From the NCBI GenBank assembly GCA_965199585.1, contig CBDASI010000002.1, forward strand, positions 992,001 through 1,056,000: a stretch of DNA of 64,000 nt, in the 5' to 3' direction. How positions within the stretch are numbered: position 1 is the stretch's first letter; every line of letters starts with the position of its first letter. This document shows positions 49,449 to 58,142 of the stretch, one piece after another. A program made the position numbers and the translations under genes. Below the pieces are notes generated by a model. It did no database searches, was not told the origin of the DNA, and worked only from the letters and a program-made list of their open reading frames with translations. The DNA is from JAVVHH01 sp965199585. GTDB lineage: Bacteria > Pseudomonadota > Alphaproteobacteria > Acetobacterales > Acetobacteraceae.

Positions 49449-50386
49449 GCAAGTCGCTCGGCAACGTGACCGCGCCGCAGGAAGTCACCGAGAAGATGGG
49501 CGCCGATATCCTGCGCCTGTGGACGATGAATTCGGACGTCAACGAAGACCTCCGCATCGGCCCGGAGATCCTCAAGCAGCAGGCCGAGCTGTACCGTCGC
49601 CTGCGCAACACGCTGCGCTGGCTGCTCGGCGGGCTCGACGGCTTCGACGACTCCGAGCGTCTGCCGGAAGCCGAGCTGCCCGAGTTGGAACGTTGGGTGC
49701 TGCACCGCCTCGCCGAGTTCGACGCCCGCCTCCGCACCGCACTCACCTCGCACGACTGGACCGGCGTCTATCCGGAACTGCACGCTTTCTGCTCGGCCGA
49801 CCTATCCGCCTTCTACTTCGACGTCCGCAAGGACGCGCTTTACTGCGACGCGTCCGACAGCCTGCGCCGTCGGGCCGTGCGGACGGTGCTGGATCACCTG
49901 CACCGCTGCCTCACCGCCTGGCTGGCGCCGGTGCTGTGCTTTACCGCCGAGGAAGCCTGGCTCGCCCGCTTCCCGTCCGACGATGGCAGCATCCATCTGC
50001 AATCCTTTCCCGCGATCCCGGCCGCCTGGCACGATCCGGCGCTCGGCGAGCGCTGGGCCGCGCTCCGCGCCATGCGCAGTCAGGCGACTGCGGTGCTGGA
50101 GCAGGCCCGCGCCGAGAAGTTGATCGGCTCCTCATTGCAGGCCGCGCTCGAGGTGCCGCTCGCCTTCCTCGACGTACTCGACTCCGACACTTGGGCCGAA
50201 ATCGCCATCGTCTCCGCCGTGCAACCCGGCGGTTCGCTCATCGTGCTCCGTGCGCCTGGCGAGAAATGCGCCCGGTGCTGGCGGGTGCTGCCGGAAGTGG
50301 GCCAAGGCCCGAGCCAAGCGCCGGTATGCATGCGATGCGAGGCGGTGGTCGAGACATTGCCGGGTCACAAGGCAGCGGCGGAATGA
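49445..50386 (+). CDS. ileS: Isoleucyl-tRNA synthetase, C-terminal part (frameshifted ileS)
   Basis: 313 residues giving the rest of IleRS: MSKSLGNVTAPQEVTEKMGA (KMSKS loop without its Lys), then DILRLWTMNSDVNEDLRIGP. The anticodon-binding helices include WVLHRLAEFDARLRTALTSH and SADLSAFYFDVRKDALYCDA. The C-terminal zinc-binding segment has CARC and CMRC. The two parts total about 928 residues, a normal IleRS length with nothing lost. They read as one gene broken by a one-base deletion, but the ATGA overlap would also allow coupled restart at this ATG. The final stop overlaps lspA. Confidence 0.9.
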   Translation: MSKSLGNVTAPQEVTEKMGADILRLWTMNSDVNEDLRIGPEILKQQAELYRRLRNTLRWLLGGLDGFDDSERLPEAELPELERWVLHRLAEFDARLRTALTSHDWTGVYPELHAFCSADLSAFYFDVRKDALYCDASDSLRRRAVRTVLDHLHRCLTAWLAPVLCFTAEEAWLARFPSDDGSIHLQSFPAIPAAWHDPALGERWAALRAMRSQATAVLEQARAEKLIGSSLQAALEVPLAFLDVLDSDTWAEIAIVSAVQPGGSLIVLRAPGEKCARCWRVLPEVGQGPSQAPVCMRCEAVVETLPGHKAAAE

Positions 50387-50889
50387 AGCGCCCCGCCATG
50401 CTCGGCTGGGGCCTGCTGGCTGCCGCGATCGTGCTCGCGGCGGACCAGGCCAGTAAATACTGGATCGTCAACGTGCTCGACCTGCCGTCGCTCGGGTCGG
50501 TCGAGCTGCTATCGTGGCTCAACCTGACCATGGTGTGGAACCAGGGCGTCACCTTCGGCCTGCTACGGCAGGGCAGCGTCACCGGCACCTATGTGCTCGC
50601 CGGCGTCTCGATGCTGGTCGTGTGTTTCCTGCTGGCATGGATGGCGCGGGCCGAGAGGGTGTTGCTCGCCGTCGCCCTCGGCGCGGTCGCCGGCGGTGCC
50701 ATCGGCAACGTGCTGGACCGGCTTCGCTTCGGCCGCGTGGTGGACTTCATCCATGCCCATGCGTTCGGCTACTCCTGGTATGTCTTCAATGTCGCCGACG
50801 CGGCGATCGTCTGCGGTGTCGGCGTGCTGATCCTGGATGGTCTGTTGCCGCAGCGGTCGCGCTTGCAGGCGCCGGGCGTCCCGCAGTAA
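50383..50889 (+). CDS. lspA: Lipoprotein signal peptidase LspA
   Basis: A 168-residue signal peptidase II with four membrane helices. The start is MKRPAMLGWGLLAAAIVLAA and DQASKYW follows. Catalytic aspartates sit in GNVLDRLRFGRVVDFI and WYVFNVADAAI. It cleaves prolipoproteins after lipid attachment in the inner membrane. The ATG at 50383 overlaps the ileS stop (ATGA). It should process the DUF3035 lipoprotein encoded next and the PqiC-like lipoprotein at 57556-58131. Confidence 0.93.
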   Translation: MKRPAMLGWGLLAAAIVLAADQASKYWIVNVLDLPSLGSVELLSWLNLTMVWNQGVTFGLLRQGSVTGTYVLAGVSMLVVCFLLAWMARAERVLLAVALGAVAGGAIGNVLDRLRFGRVVDFIHAHAFGYSWYVFNVADAAIVCGVGVLILDGLLPQRSRLQAPGVPQ

Positions 50890-50899
50890 TAACCGGCGC

Positions 50900-51448
50900 A
50901 TGAGGAAACTATTTCGTGTGGTGGCGCTCGCCGGCGTGCTCGGCTTCAGCGCCTGCACCGGCGACGAACTGACCCGCACCTTTGGCCTGACGCGTGACGC
51001 GCCGGACGAGTTCCAGGTGACGACGCGCGCGCCGCTGTCCATGCCGCCGGACTTCTCGCTCCGGCCGCCCCGTCCCGGCGCATCCCGTCCGCAGGAGATC
51101 AGCGGCGCGCAACAGGCCGAGGCCGCGCTGGTGCCGGACTCCATCAACGCCCAGGCACCCCGTGCCTCCAGCCGTGGGCAGGAAGCGCTGGTCGCCGCGG
51201 CCGGCCGCCCGGCGCCCGCCAACATCCGCGCCGAGGTCAACAGCGAGGCCGCGGTCGATACCCCGAACCGTAGCTTCGCCGACCGCCTGATGTTCTGGCG
51301 TCCGACCCCGCCCGCGGGCACCGCCGTCGACCCGACCCGGGAAGCCCAGCGCATCCGCCAGAACGCGGCCCTCGGCCAGCCCACCGATAGTGGTGACACC
51401 CCCATCATCCAACGCCGCCGCGCCGGCATCCTCAGCAGCATCTTCTAG
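50900..51448 (+). CDS. DUF3035 family lipoprotein
   Basis: A 182-residue predicted lipoprotein. The signal peptide (MRKLFRVVALAGVLGFSAC) ends in a lipobox with the cysteine at residue 19. Then come FGLTRDAPDEFQVTTRAPLS and MPPDFSLRPPRPGASRPQE, the DUF3035 hallmark, and a low-complexity Ala/Pro/Gln-rich body. The family regularly follows lspA in alphaproteobacteria. Its exact role is unknown to me; an envelope role is inferred from the lipobox. The ATG at 50900 is set by the signal peptide. Confidence 0.85.
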   Translation: MRKLFRVVALAGVLGFSACTGDELTRTFGLTRDAPDEFQVTTRAPLSMPPDFSLRPPRPGASRPQEISGAQQAEAALVPDSINAQAPRASSRGQEALVAAAGRPAPANIRAEVNSEAAVDTPNRSFADRLMFWRPTPPAGTAVDPTREAQRIRQNAALGQPTDSGDTPIIQRRRAGILSSIF

Positions 51449-51450
51449 CC

Positions 51451-52011
51451 ATGGGCTCGCCACGGCTGCCGACCATCCCGCCGGCAGCATACGATGAGGG
51501 CCAGCGCGACGCCGCCGTCGCGTTCCGCGACCTTCGCGGGGTCGACCCGTTCGGTCCGTACGAAGCGTTGATGCACTCGCCGCGGCTGATGATCCTCGCG
51601 CAATCCGTGGGCGAGTATCTCCGCTATCACTCGGGCATCGGCACCACGCTGTCGGAGTTGGTGATCCTCGTCGTCGCGCGGCACTGGTCGCAGGATTTCG
51701 AGTGGTATGCGCACGCCCCGATCGCCGCCAAGGTCGGTATCGCGCCCGAGATCATCGCCGCGATCCGCGACGGTCGCCGCCCCGATGCGATGAGCGACGA
51801 CGAAGCGCTCGTCTACGACTTCACCATCGAACTGCAGCAGTTCAAGCGGGTCTCCGACCCGACCTGGGCCCGTGCCGAACAACGCTTCGGCAAGCCGGCC
51901 GTCGTCGATCTCGTCGGCATCAGTGGCTATTACGGCTTCCTCGCCATGCAGATGAACGCTTGCCGCTACGCACCGCCCGGCGACGACCGCCTGCCGCGCT
52001 TTCCGGATTAG
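51451..52011 (+). CDS. Carboxymuconolactone decarboxylase family protein
   Basis: A 186-residue CMD/AhpD-fold protein, longer than the PcaC-like protein at 18601-19005 and from a different subgroup. It has GPYEALMHSPRLMILAQSVG, then LSELVILVVARHWSQDFEWY with the histidine in WYAHAPIAAKVGIAPEIIAA. No CxxC is present, so peroxidase activity is unlikely. It begins two bases after the DUF3035 stop. Substrate unknown. Confidence 0.82.
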   Translation: MGSPRLPTIPPAAYDEGQRDAAVAFRDLRGVDPFGPYEALMHSPRLMILAQSVGEYLRYHSGIGTTLSELVILVVARHWSQDFEWYAHAPIAAKVGIAPEIIAAIRDGRRPDAMSDDEALVYDFTIELQQFKRVSDPTWARAEQRFGKPAVVDLVGISGYYGFLAMQMNACRYAPPGDDRLPRFPD

Positions 52012-52074
52012 CGCCGCTGCACGTCAGCCCGGCCGTTTGCCGCCGCCGAGCAGTCCTGTAGAGTGCCGGGCTGC

Positions 52075-53052
52075 ATGGGTTCCGCTACCCTCCCTCCCGG
52101 CGTCGTGCCGCAATTTCCGGTGCAATTGAGCCCGCCCAGTCTCGACTCCTGGATGGTGGGCAACATCGGCGTGCCCGGCGTGACTCGGCGCCGCAGCCCG
52201 CATCCGGGGCCAGACGTGGTCATCCTCGGTTTGCTGCACGGCAACGAGATCGCCGGCGCCATCGTGCTCGACGAATTGCTGCGCGACCGCTTCGAGCCCG
52301 CTTGCGGCACGCTGACCATCATCCTGGCCAACCTCGCTGCCTACGCCCGCTTCGACCCGGAGCAGCCCACCGCGTCACGCTTCATCGACGAGGACCTCAA
52401 CCGCGTCTGGGACCCGGCGGTGCTCGACGGCCCCCGCCGCAGCTGCGAGCTCGACCGCGCCCGCGCCATCCGCCCGCTGATCGACCGCGCCGACCTGCTG
52501 CTCGACCTGCACTCCATGCTCTGGCCCAGCGACCCACTGTTGCTCTGCGGCCCCGGCTTGACCGGCCGCGCCCTGGCCGTGTCGCTCGGCGTGCCCGACC
52601 TCGTCGTCGCCGATCACGGCCATGCTACCGGCCCGCGCCTGATCGACTATCCGCGCTTTATCGGCAGCGGCCCGGCCGCCGCCTGTCTGGTCGAGGCCGG
52701 GCAGCACTGGCACGGCGATACCGTCAGCGTGATGCGGAGTTGCGTCGCTTCCATGCTCGGCCGGGCTGGCATGGCGCCCGCCCCGGCGCCCAGGCCGACG
52801 CCGCGCTGCGCCGAGGTCACCCTCGTGGTCACCGCGGCGACCAGCGGGTTCACTTTCTTGCAATCCTACCGCGGCGGCGACGTGATCCCGGCGCGCAACA
52901 CCCTCGTCGCCCTGGACGGCGAGACCGAGATCCGTACCCCGCATGACGACACGCTGCTGATCATGCCGAGCCTCCGCGCCAGCCGCGGCCACACCGCCGT
53001 CCGCATGGCGCGCTTCATCGAGCCCCCACATGCCCCAAAAACATGCCCCTGA
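52075..53052 (+). CDS. Succinylglutamate desuccinylase/aspartoacylase family protein
   Basis: A 325-residue zinc carboxypeptidase-fold hydrolase. The zinc site is in VVILGLLHGNEIAGAIVLDE (H and E of HGNE) and later LLLDLHSM (third ligand). Between them is FIDEDLNRVWDP, the substrate-binding NR motif. It would cleave an N-acyl amino acid or similar amide. A GTG at 52063 could add four residues; the ATG is preferred. It overlaps the following gene by 10 bases. Confidence 0.82.
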   Translation: MGSATLPPGVVPQFPVQLSPPSLDSWMVGNIGVPGVTRRRSPHPGPDVVILGLLHGNEIAGAIVLDELLRDRFEPACGTLTIILANLAAYARFDPEQPTASRFIDEDLNRVWDPAVLDGPRRSCELDRARAIRPLIDRADLLLDLHSMLWPSDPLLLCGPGLTGRALAVSLGVPDLVVADHGHATGPRLIDYPRFIGSGPAAACLVEAGQHWHGDTVSVMRSCVASMLGRAGMAPAPAPRPTPRCAEVTLVVTAATSGFTFLQSYRGGDVIPARNTLVALDGETEIRTPHDDTLLIMPSLRASRGHTAVRMARFIEPPHAPKTCP

Positions 53053-53600
53053 GTGATCCGGTCCCCCGCCGCAAGCTACACACGCGCGCGATCGAGTTAT
53101 GCGGCTACGAGCGCGCCGACGGCCTGTTCGAGGTCGAGGCCACGCTGACCGACACCAAGACATATGTATTCAGCAACAGCGACCGCGGCGAGATCACGCC
53201 CGGCGTGCCGCTGCACGGTATGCTGTCGCGCATGACCTACGACAGCGCGATGTTGATCCACCGCTTCGAATCCGTCACCGAGTTCGGCCCCTACTTCGCT
53301 TGCCCGGCGGCCGCGCATAATTTCGCCGACCTCGCTGGCCTGACCATCGGTCGCGGCTTCATCCGCGCTGCCAACGAGCGCATCGGCGGCATAAAGGGCT
53401 GCACCCATCTGCGCGAGCTGCTCGGCCAGATGGGCACCGTGGCGCTTCAGACCGTGGTCCGGATGCGGATGAAGGCGGCCACGACCACCGTGACCCGGCC
53501 CGCCCAACTCGACACCTGCATGGCCTATGCCGACGGCGGCGAGATCGCCCGCCGCACCTGGCCCGAATACTACGCCCTACAGGAAAAAACCCCGCCGTAG
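53043..53600 (+). CDS. DUF2889 family protein
   Basis: A 185-residue protein with the DUF2889 pattern: RRKLHTRAIELCGYERADGL, FEVEATLTDTKTY, MLIHRFESVTEFGPY and IKGCTHLRELLGQMGTVALQ. The conserved cysteine and histidine in GCTHLREL may bind metal or act catalytically. Function is unassigned; members often sit near catabolic genes. The start lies inside the aspartoacylase-like gene, so the two are coupled. Confidence 0.8.
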   Translation: MPLSDPVPRRKLHTRAIELCGYERADGLFEVEATLTDTKTYVFSNSDRGEITPGVPLHGMLSRMTYDSAMLIHRFESVTEFGPYFACPAAAHNFADLAGLTIGRGFIRAANERIGGIKGCTHLRELLGQMGTVALQTVVRMRMKAATTTVTRPAQLDTCMAYADGGEIARRTWPEYYALQEKTPP

Positions 53601-53628
53601 GGTGGGCTTCAGCCCACCATCCCTACGG
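53595..53628. repeat. REP-like hairpin, copy 2
   Basis: The outer arms CCGTAGGG (53595-53602) and its complement (53621-53628) enclose an inner stem GGGCT/AGCCC around TC. The core shares CGTAGGGTGGGCTTC with the copy at 22556-22570. It lies over the DUF2889 stop codon and before the convergent bolA gene, where it could also act as a terminator for either. Confidence 0.6.
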
Positions 53629-53645
53629 CAGTAGTTCGACTTCCC

Positions 53646-53918
53646 TTACGACTCCCCCGGCGCCCGCAGCGTCAGTGACAGCGCATGCAGCCCGGCGGAG
53701 AACTCATCGCCGAGCGCCTCATTGGTCAGCCGATGCCGCGCCACCCGATTGAGCCCGGTAAACCGGTCAGACACTACCAGCACGCTGTAATGCGTCTCCC
53801 CCTCGGCCCGTGCGCCGGCATGGCCCGCGTGCTTGGCGCTGTCATCCACCACCTGCAAGATGGTGGGCGCGAGATGAGCGCGGAGCGAGGTCTCGATTCT
53901 GGCAGCGCGATTCGACAT
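53646..53918 (-). CDS. BolA family protein
   Basis: A 90-residue BolA-like protein. The fold signature is RIETSLRAHLAPTILQVVDD, SAKHAGHAGARAEGETHYSV with conserved His residues, and SDRFTGLNRVARHRL. BolA proteins work with monothiol glutaredoxins in iron-sulfur trafficking or bind DNA. Start 53918 is preferred over an ATG three codons upstream. It is divergent from the J-domain gene, a pairing often seen in alphaproteobacteria. Confidence 0.88.
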   Translation of the reverse strand: MSNRAARIETSLRAHLAPTILQVVDDSAKHAGHAGARAEGETHYSVLVVSDRFTGLNRVARHRLTNEALGDEFSAGLHALSLTLRAPGES

Positions 53919-53976
53919 GCACGTCATCTACCGGCGGGTCTTGCCGGGCGCTACCCCGAACGCACATAGTTGGACG

Positions 53977-54570
53977 ATGACCCGTCGCCCTTCCTCGCGT
54001 CCCCGGGCCTACGCGCCCGATCCGGACGCGCCGGGCCGCGCCTGCGACTCCCCCGGCTGCCCCGAGCCCGGCGCCTATCGCGCGCCGAAGTCGCGCGACA
54101 CGCTGAGCGACTACCATTGGTTCTGCCTCGAGCACGTCCGCGCCTACAATGCGAGCTGGGATTTCTACAAAGGCATGACGCCCGGCCAGATCGAGCAGCA
54201 GACCCGCTACGACACGTCGTGGCAGCGCCCCACCTGGCCCTTGGGAACCAACGGCAAGCGCAACTTCGATGAGACCGATTTGCGTGACCCGCTGGATCTG
54301 CTGCAGACCGGCAAGATCAAGCGCGCGCAAAAGACGCAGGCGGCGCGACTGCCGGCCGAGATGCGCGAGCCGATCCAGGCGCTGGGACTTGAATGGCCGT
54401 TCTCGATGGACGTGCTGAAAGCGCGCTACAAGGAATTAGCCAAGCGGCATCACCCCGATGCGAATGGCGGCGACCGCGCGGCGGAGGAACGTCTCAAGAC
54501 GATCAACCTCGCATATGCGGCTGTTCGTCATTATTTGACGACGGAACCGAGGATGGCGGCCGCCGGCTGA
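53977..54570 (+). CDS. J-domain protein
   Basis: A 197-residue protein with a C-terminal J-domain. Residues about 1-120 carry a cysteine pair region (CDSPGCPEPGAYRAPKSRD) and HWFCLEHVRAYNASWDFYKG. The J-domain follows from about 135: ALGLEWPFSMDVLKARYKEL, then the HPD motif in RHHPDANGGD. It should stimulate a DnaK partner. The ATG at 53977 gives the family-typical start (MTRRP). It precedes cobS by 82 bases. Confidence 0.87.
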   Translation: MTRRPSSRPRAYAPDPDAPGRACDSPGCPEPGAYRAPKSRDTLSDYHWFCLEHVRAYNASWDFYKGMTPGQIEQQTRYDTSWQRPTWPLGTNGKRNFDETDLRDPLDLLQTGKIKRAQKTQAARLPAEMREPIQALGLEWPFSMDVLKARYKELAKRHHPDANGGDRAAEERLKTINLAYAAVRHYLTTEPRMAAAG

Positions 54571-54652
54571 CCTTCCGTCGCGACAACGAGGGGGCTACTC
54601 TGGGCGCCTTGCGGTCGGCTCCTCCTCCGAATGGTATGGGACACTTGTCTAT

Positions 54653-55672
54653 ATGAACAATATCGCAGCCCTGGCTGACGCGCGGTCTACCCCGACATCG
54701 GCGATCAACGCCCCCGATACTACCGTGTCGGCGCGCGAGGCGTTCGGGATCGACTCCGACATGCAGGTCCCGGCCTTTTCGACCGCGACAGAGCACGTGC
54801 CGGAGGCCGACCCGGCCTATAAGTTTGACCGTGAGACCACGCTGGCGATCCTTGCCGGCTTCGCGTTCAACCGCCGGGTCATGATCCAGGGCTATCACGG
54901 CACCGGAAAGTCGACCCATATCGAGCAGGTCGCCTCGCGCCTCAATTGGCCGTGCATCCGCGTCAACCTCGACAGCCACATCAGCCGTATCGACCTCATC
55001 GGCAAGGACGCCATCGTCCTCAAGGATGGCAAGCAGATCACCGAGTTCCGCGAGGGTATCCTGCCGTGGGCGCTGCAGCACCCGTGCGCCCTGGTGTTCG
55101 ACGAGTACGACGCCGGTCGACCGGACGTGATGTTCGTGATCCAGCGCGTGCTCGAAGTCGAAGGCCGCCTGACGCTGCTCGACCAGAACAAGGTCATCCG
55201 CCCGCATCCGAGCTTCCGCCTGTTCGCGACCGCCAACACGGTCGGCCTCGGCGACACGACGGGCCTGTATCATGGCACGCAACAGATCAACCAAGGCCAG
55301 ATGGACCGTTGGAACATCGTCGCCACACTGAACTACCTGCCGCACGCGCAGGAAACGGCGATCGTGATGGCCAAGTCCGGCTACTCGGCCGACGACAAGG
55401 CCAAGAAGAAGCAGGTTGAGAGCATGGTCGCTCTGGCCGACCTTACCCGCGCCGGCTTCATCAACGGTGACATCTCGACCGTGATGTCACCGCGTACGGT
55501 GATGACATGGGCCGAGAACGCCCGCATTTTCAACGACATCGGCTTCGCCTTCCGGCTGACCTTCCTCAACAAGTGCGACGAGGCCGAGCGCAGCACGGTG
55601 GCTGAATACTACCAGCGCTGCTTCAACGAGGAACTGCCGACCGGGCTGCTGGGAACACGCAAAGGCATCTGA
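54653..55672 (+). CDS. cobS: Aerobic cobaltochelatase subunit CobS
   Basis: A 339-residue AAA+ ATPase. Walker A is GYHGTGKST (residues 80-88), Walker B is ALVFDEYD near 145, and sensor I is LFATANTVGLG. With CobT and CobN it inserts cobalt into hydrogenobyrinic acid a,c-diamide in aerobic B12 synthesis. The last base of its stop codon is the first base of the cobT ATG. CobN is not in the window. CobS/CobT-like pairs without CobN also occur, so B12 synthesis is likely but not certain. Confidence 0.92.
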   Translation: MNNIAALADARSTPTSAINAPDTTVSAREAFGIDSDMQVPAFSTATEHVPEADPAYKFDRETTLAILAGFAFNRRVMIQGYHGTGKSTHIEQVASRLNWPCIRVNLDSHISRIDLIGKDAIVLKDGKQITEFREGILPWALQHPCALVFDEYDAGRPDVMFVIQRVLEVEGRLTLLDQNKVIRPHPSFRLFATANTVGLGDTTGLYHGTQQINQGQMDRWNIVATLNYLPHAQETAIVMAKSGYSADDKAKKKQVESMVALADLTRAGFINGDISTVMSPRTVMTWAENARIFNDIGFAFRLTFLNKCDEAERSTVAEYYQRCFNEELPTGLLGTRKGI

Positions 55673-57555
55673 TGTCTGGATCGAACAACAAGGACAACGC
55701 GCGCACCGAGGACTTCAAGCGGGCTACCGCCGGCACGCTGAGGGCGATCGCCAAGACGCCCGAAGTGCAGGTCGCCTTCCAGCCGGGCCCGTCGGGGTTG
55801 GTTGGCAAACGGGCGCGGCTGCCGCTGCCAACCCGCGCGTTGCCGGCCAACGAAATGGCCAAGCTGCGCGGCGCTGCCGATAGCGTCGCGCTCCGGCTAC
55901 GGCATCACGACGACGTTGTGCATGCCGCCCGTAGCCCGGCCCGCCGCGAGGCCAAGGACGTCTACGACGCGCTGGAACAAGCGCGCTGCGAGGTCGTCGG
56001 CGCCCGCCACATGTCTGGCGTCTCGGAAAATCTGCGCGCGCGGCTGCAGGAGGAGTGCGAGGCCGAGGGCTTCGACCGCATGACGCGGAAGGACCAGTTG
56101 CCGCTGCCGGCGGCGCTGGGTTTGCTGGCGCGCGAGATGATGTCGGGCCAGGACTCGCCCGAAGCGGCCAAACGCATCTTGGAAAGCTGGCGCGACACGC
56201 TGGGCCCCGCGGCCGAGCAGGCGCTCTCGGAGATGGCGACGCATCAGCTCGATCAAACTCAGTTCACCCGCTCCGCCCGTAAGTTGCTCGCCGCTCTCGA
56301 CCTTGCCGAAGCCGAGATCGAGAGCGAGCCGGAACCGAACGAGGACGAACAGGAGCAGGGTGGCGAAGAGAGCGGCACCCAGGACAACCAGGAACAACAA
56401 CAGGGCGACCAGGAGAGCGACGCGGAATCCATGCTCGGCGCGCAGCCAGAGGAGATGGAGTCCGACACCGCCGAAGAGGAAGGCCAGGACGAGGCGGACG
56501 ACGACGCGGCCACGGCCGAAGGCGAGGACCGGCCGGGTGGCCCGCAACAGCGCCGCGAAAAACCGGTCGCCGACGACAACCAGGGCTATCGCGCCTACTC
56601 GAAAGCGGCCGACGAGGAGATCGAGGCCGAGGATCTGTGCGATGCCGACGAGCTGAGCCGCCTACGCCAACAGCTCGACCAGCAGCTCCAGCACCTCCAG
56701 GGCGTGGTCAGCAAGCTCGCCAATCGGCTGCAGCGTCGGCTGATGGCGCAGCAGACACGGGCGTGGGAGTTCGATCTCGAGGAAGGCATGCTCGACGCCG
56801 GCCGCCTGGCCCGAGTCATCGTCAATCCGATGGTTTCGCTTTCATACAAGCGCGAGCGCGAGACCGATTTCCGCGACACTGTCGTCACGTTGCTGATCGA
56901 CAATTCCGGCTCCATGCGCGGCCGCCCGATCACGGTGGCGGCAATGTGTGGCGACATCCTGGCGCGCACGCTCGAGCGTTGCGCCGTGAAGGTCGAAATT
57001 CTCGGTTTCACCACGCGCGCCTGGAAAGGCGGACAGAGCCGCGAACGTTGGGTGCAGGACAGCAAGCCACGCAACCCGGGTCGCCTGAACGATTTGCGTC
57101 ACATCATCTACAAGAACGCTGACGCACCGTGGCGACGCTCCCGCAAGAACCTGGGTCTGATGTTGCGCGAGGGTCTACTCAAGGAGAACATCGACGGTGA
57201 GGCGCTGCAATGGGCCTACCGCCGCCTGATGAGCCGCTCGGAGCACCGCCGCATCCTGATGGTGATCAGCGATGGCGCACCGGTTGATGACAGCACGCTC
57301 TCGGTCAATCCAGGTAACTACCTGGAGAAGCATCTGCGCCAGGTGATCCACGAGATCGAGAGTCGCGATCAGGTCGAACTGATCGCAATCGGCATCGGCC
57401 ACGACGTGACCCGCTACTATCGCCGCGCCGTGACGATCGTGGACGCCGAGGAGTTGGGTGGCACCGTTATGAAGAAGCTCGCAGAGCTGTTCGACGAGGA
57501 TGCCGGTATGGCGTGGGCCCGCGCCTCGGCGGAACGGGCCCCTGCGCTGGGGTGA
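55672..57555 (+). CDS. cobT: Aerobic cobaltochelatase subunit CobT
   Basis: A 627-residue protein. An N-terminal helical domain runs to about 210. A long Glu/Asp/Gln-rich linker follows at about 213-300, then a C-terminal von Willebrand A domain. Its metal-binding MIDAS motif DNSGSM starts at residue 410. Linker plus VWA is the standard CobT layout. It forms a chaperone-like ring with CobS that acts on CobN. It converges directly with pqiC: the stop codons are adjacent. Confidence 0.93.
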   Translation: MSGSNNKDNARTEDFKRATAGTLRAIAKTPEVQVAFQPGPSGLVGKRARLPLPTRALPANEMAKLRGAADSVALRLRHHDDVVHAARSPARREAKDVYDALEQARCEVVGARHMSGVSENLRARLQEECEAEGFDRMTRKDQLPLPAALGLLAREMMSGQDSPEAAKRILESWRDTLGPAAEQALSEMATHQLDQTQFTRSARKLLAALDLAEAEIESEPEPNEDEQEQGGEESGTQDNQEQQQGDQESDAESMLGAQPEEMESDTAEEEGQDEADDDAATAEGEDRPGGPQQRREKPVADDNQGYRAYSKAADEEIEAEDLCDADELSRLRQQLDQQLQHLQGVVSKLANRLQRRLMAQQTRAWEFDLEEGMLDAGRLARVIVNPMVSLSYKRERETDFRDTVVTLLIDNSGSMRGRPITVAAMCGDILARTLERCAVKVEILGFTTRAWKGGQSRERWVQDSKPRNPGRLNDLRHIIYKNADAPWRRSRKNLGLMLREGLLKENIDGEALQWAYRRLMSRSEHRRILMVISDGAPVDDSTLSVNPGNYLEKHLRQVIHEIESRDQVELIAIGIGHDVTRYYRRAVTIVDAEELGGTVMKKLAELFDEDAGMAWARASAERAPALG

Positions 57556-58131
57556 CTACCGCAGCATGGCCGCGATCTGGTCCGACGTTTCGGCCAGAGC
57601 GCGGCTCATAGCGGCGACATAGTCCGCCGTCGCCCCACCCGACGGCGTGATCGCGACGCGGATCTGCCGCGTCATCGGTGTGCTCCGGGCGGTGCTGCGG
57701 GTCACCGCGACCTGTGCGACCAACACCACATCACGCCCGGAATCCGCGTCGAAACGCTGTACGTCGATCTCCACCCGCGCACCGGAATCGGCCGAGATCG
57801 CGCCGGCCGAGGTGAACACGCTGGTGCCCGATAGGCGGCTGTTCAGATCCTCCGCCAAGACCCGGCCTAGCATGTCGCCGAACGGTTCGCCCCAACGCTC
57901 GACGCTGTTCAGCTTGAGCTGATAGGGTGAACTGGAGCGGACGATCTCGGACCGGTCGAGATAACCGGCGATACCGGGCCGTCGCAGTTCGACGAGCGCC
58001 GGCCCGCCAGGGATCGGCGTCCCGCGGATCGGCGCGAGCGTGTAGAAACTAGGGTCGGGCGAGCTGCAGGCGTTGAGCGCCAGCAGCCCGAAAGCTACGC
58101 CGCAAAGGGGCAGGAACGAACGGCGTTTCAT
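57556..58131 (-). CDS. pqiC: ABC-type transport auxiliary lipoprotein, PqiC-like
   Basis: A 191-residue lipoprotein. The signal MKRRSFLPLCGVAFGLLALN ends at cysteine 21 (NAC-SSP). The PqiC/YmbA family pattern is visible in SFYTLAPIRG, ERWGEPFGDMLGRVLAEDL and VEIDVQRFDADSG. It anchors in the outer membrane and receives the PqiB tunnel. ATG 58131 is chosen because it starts the signal peptide. It follows pqiB by 11 bases. Confidence 0.85.
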   Translation of the reverse strand: MKRRSFLPLCGVAFGLLALNACSSPDPSFYTLAPIRGTPIPGGPALVELRRPGIAGYLDRSEIVRSSSPYQLKLNSVERWGEPFGDMLGRVLAEDLNSRLSGTSVFTSAGAISADSGARVEIDVQRFDADSGRDVVLVAQVAVTRSTARSTPMTRQIRVAITPSGGATADYVAAMSRALAETSDQIAAMLR

Positions 58132-58142
58132 GGGTACGTCTC

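Noticed and set aside
49414..50889. A continuous 491-codon frame running from the ileS break through to lspA
   Set aside because: Its first ~320 codons are the wrong frame of ileS (Arg/Pro/Ala-rich); only the last 168 codons are lspA. It is not an IleRS-LspA fusion.
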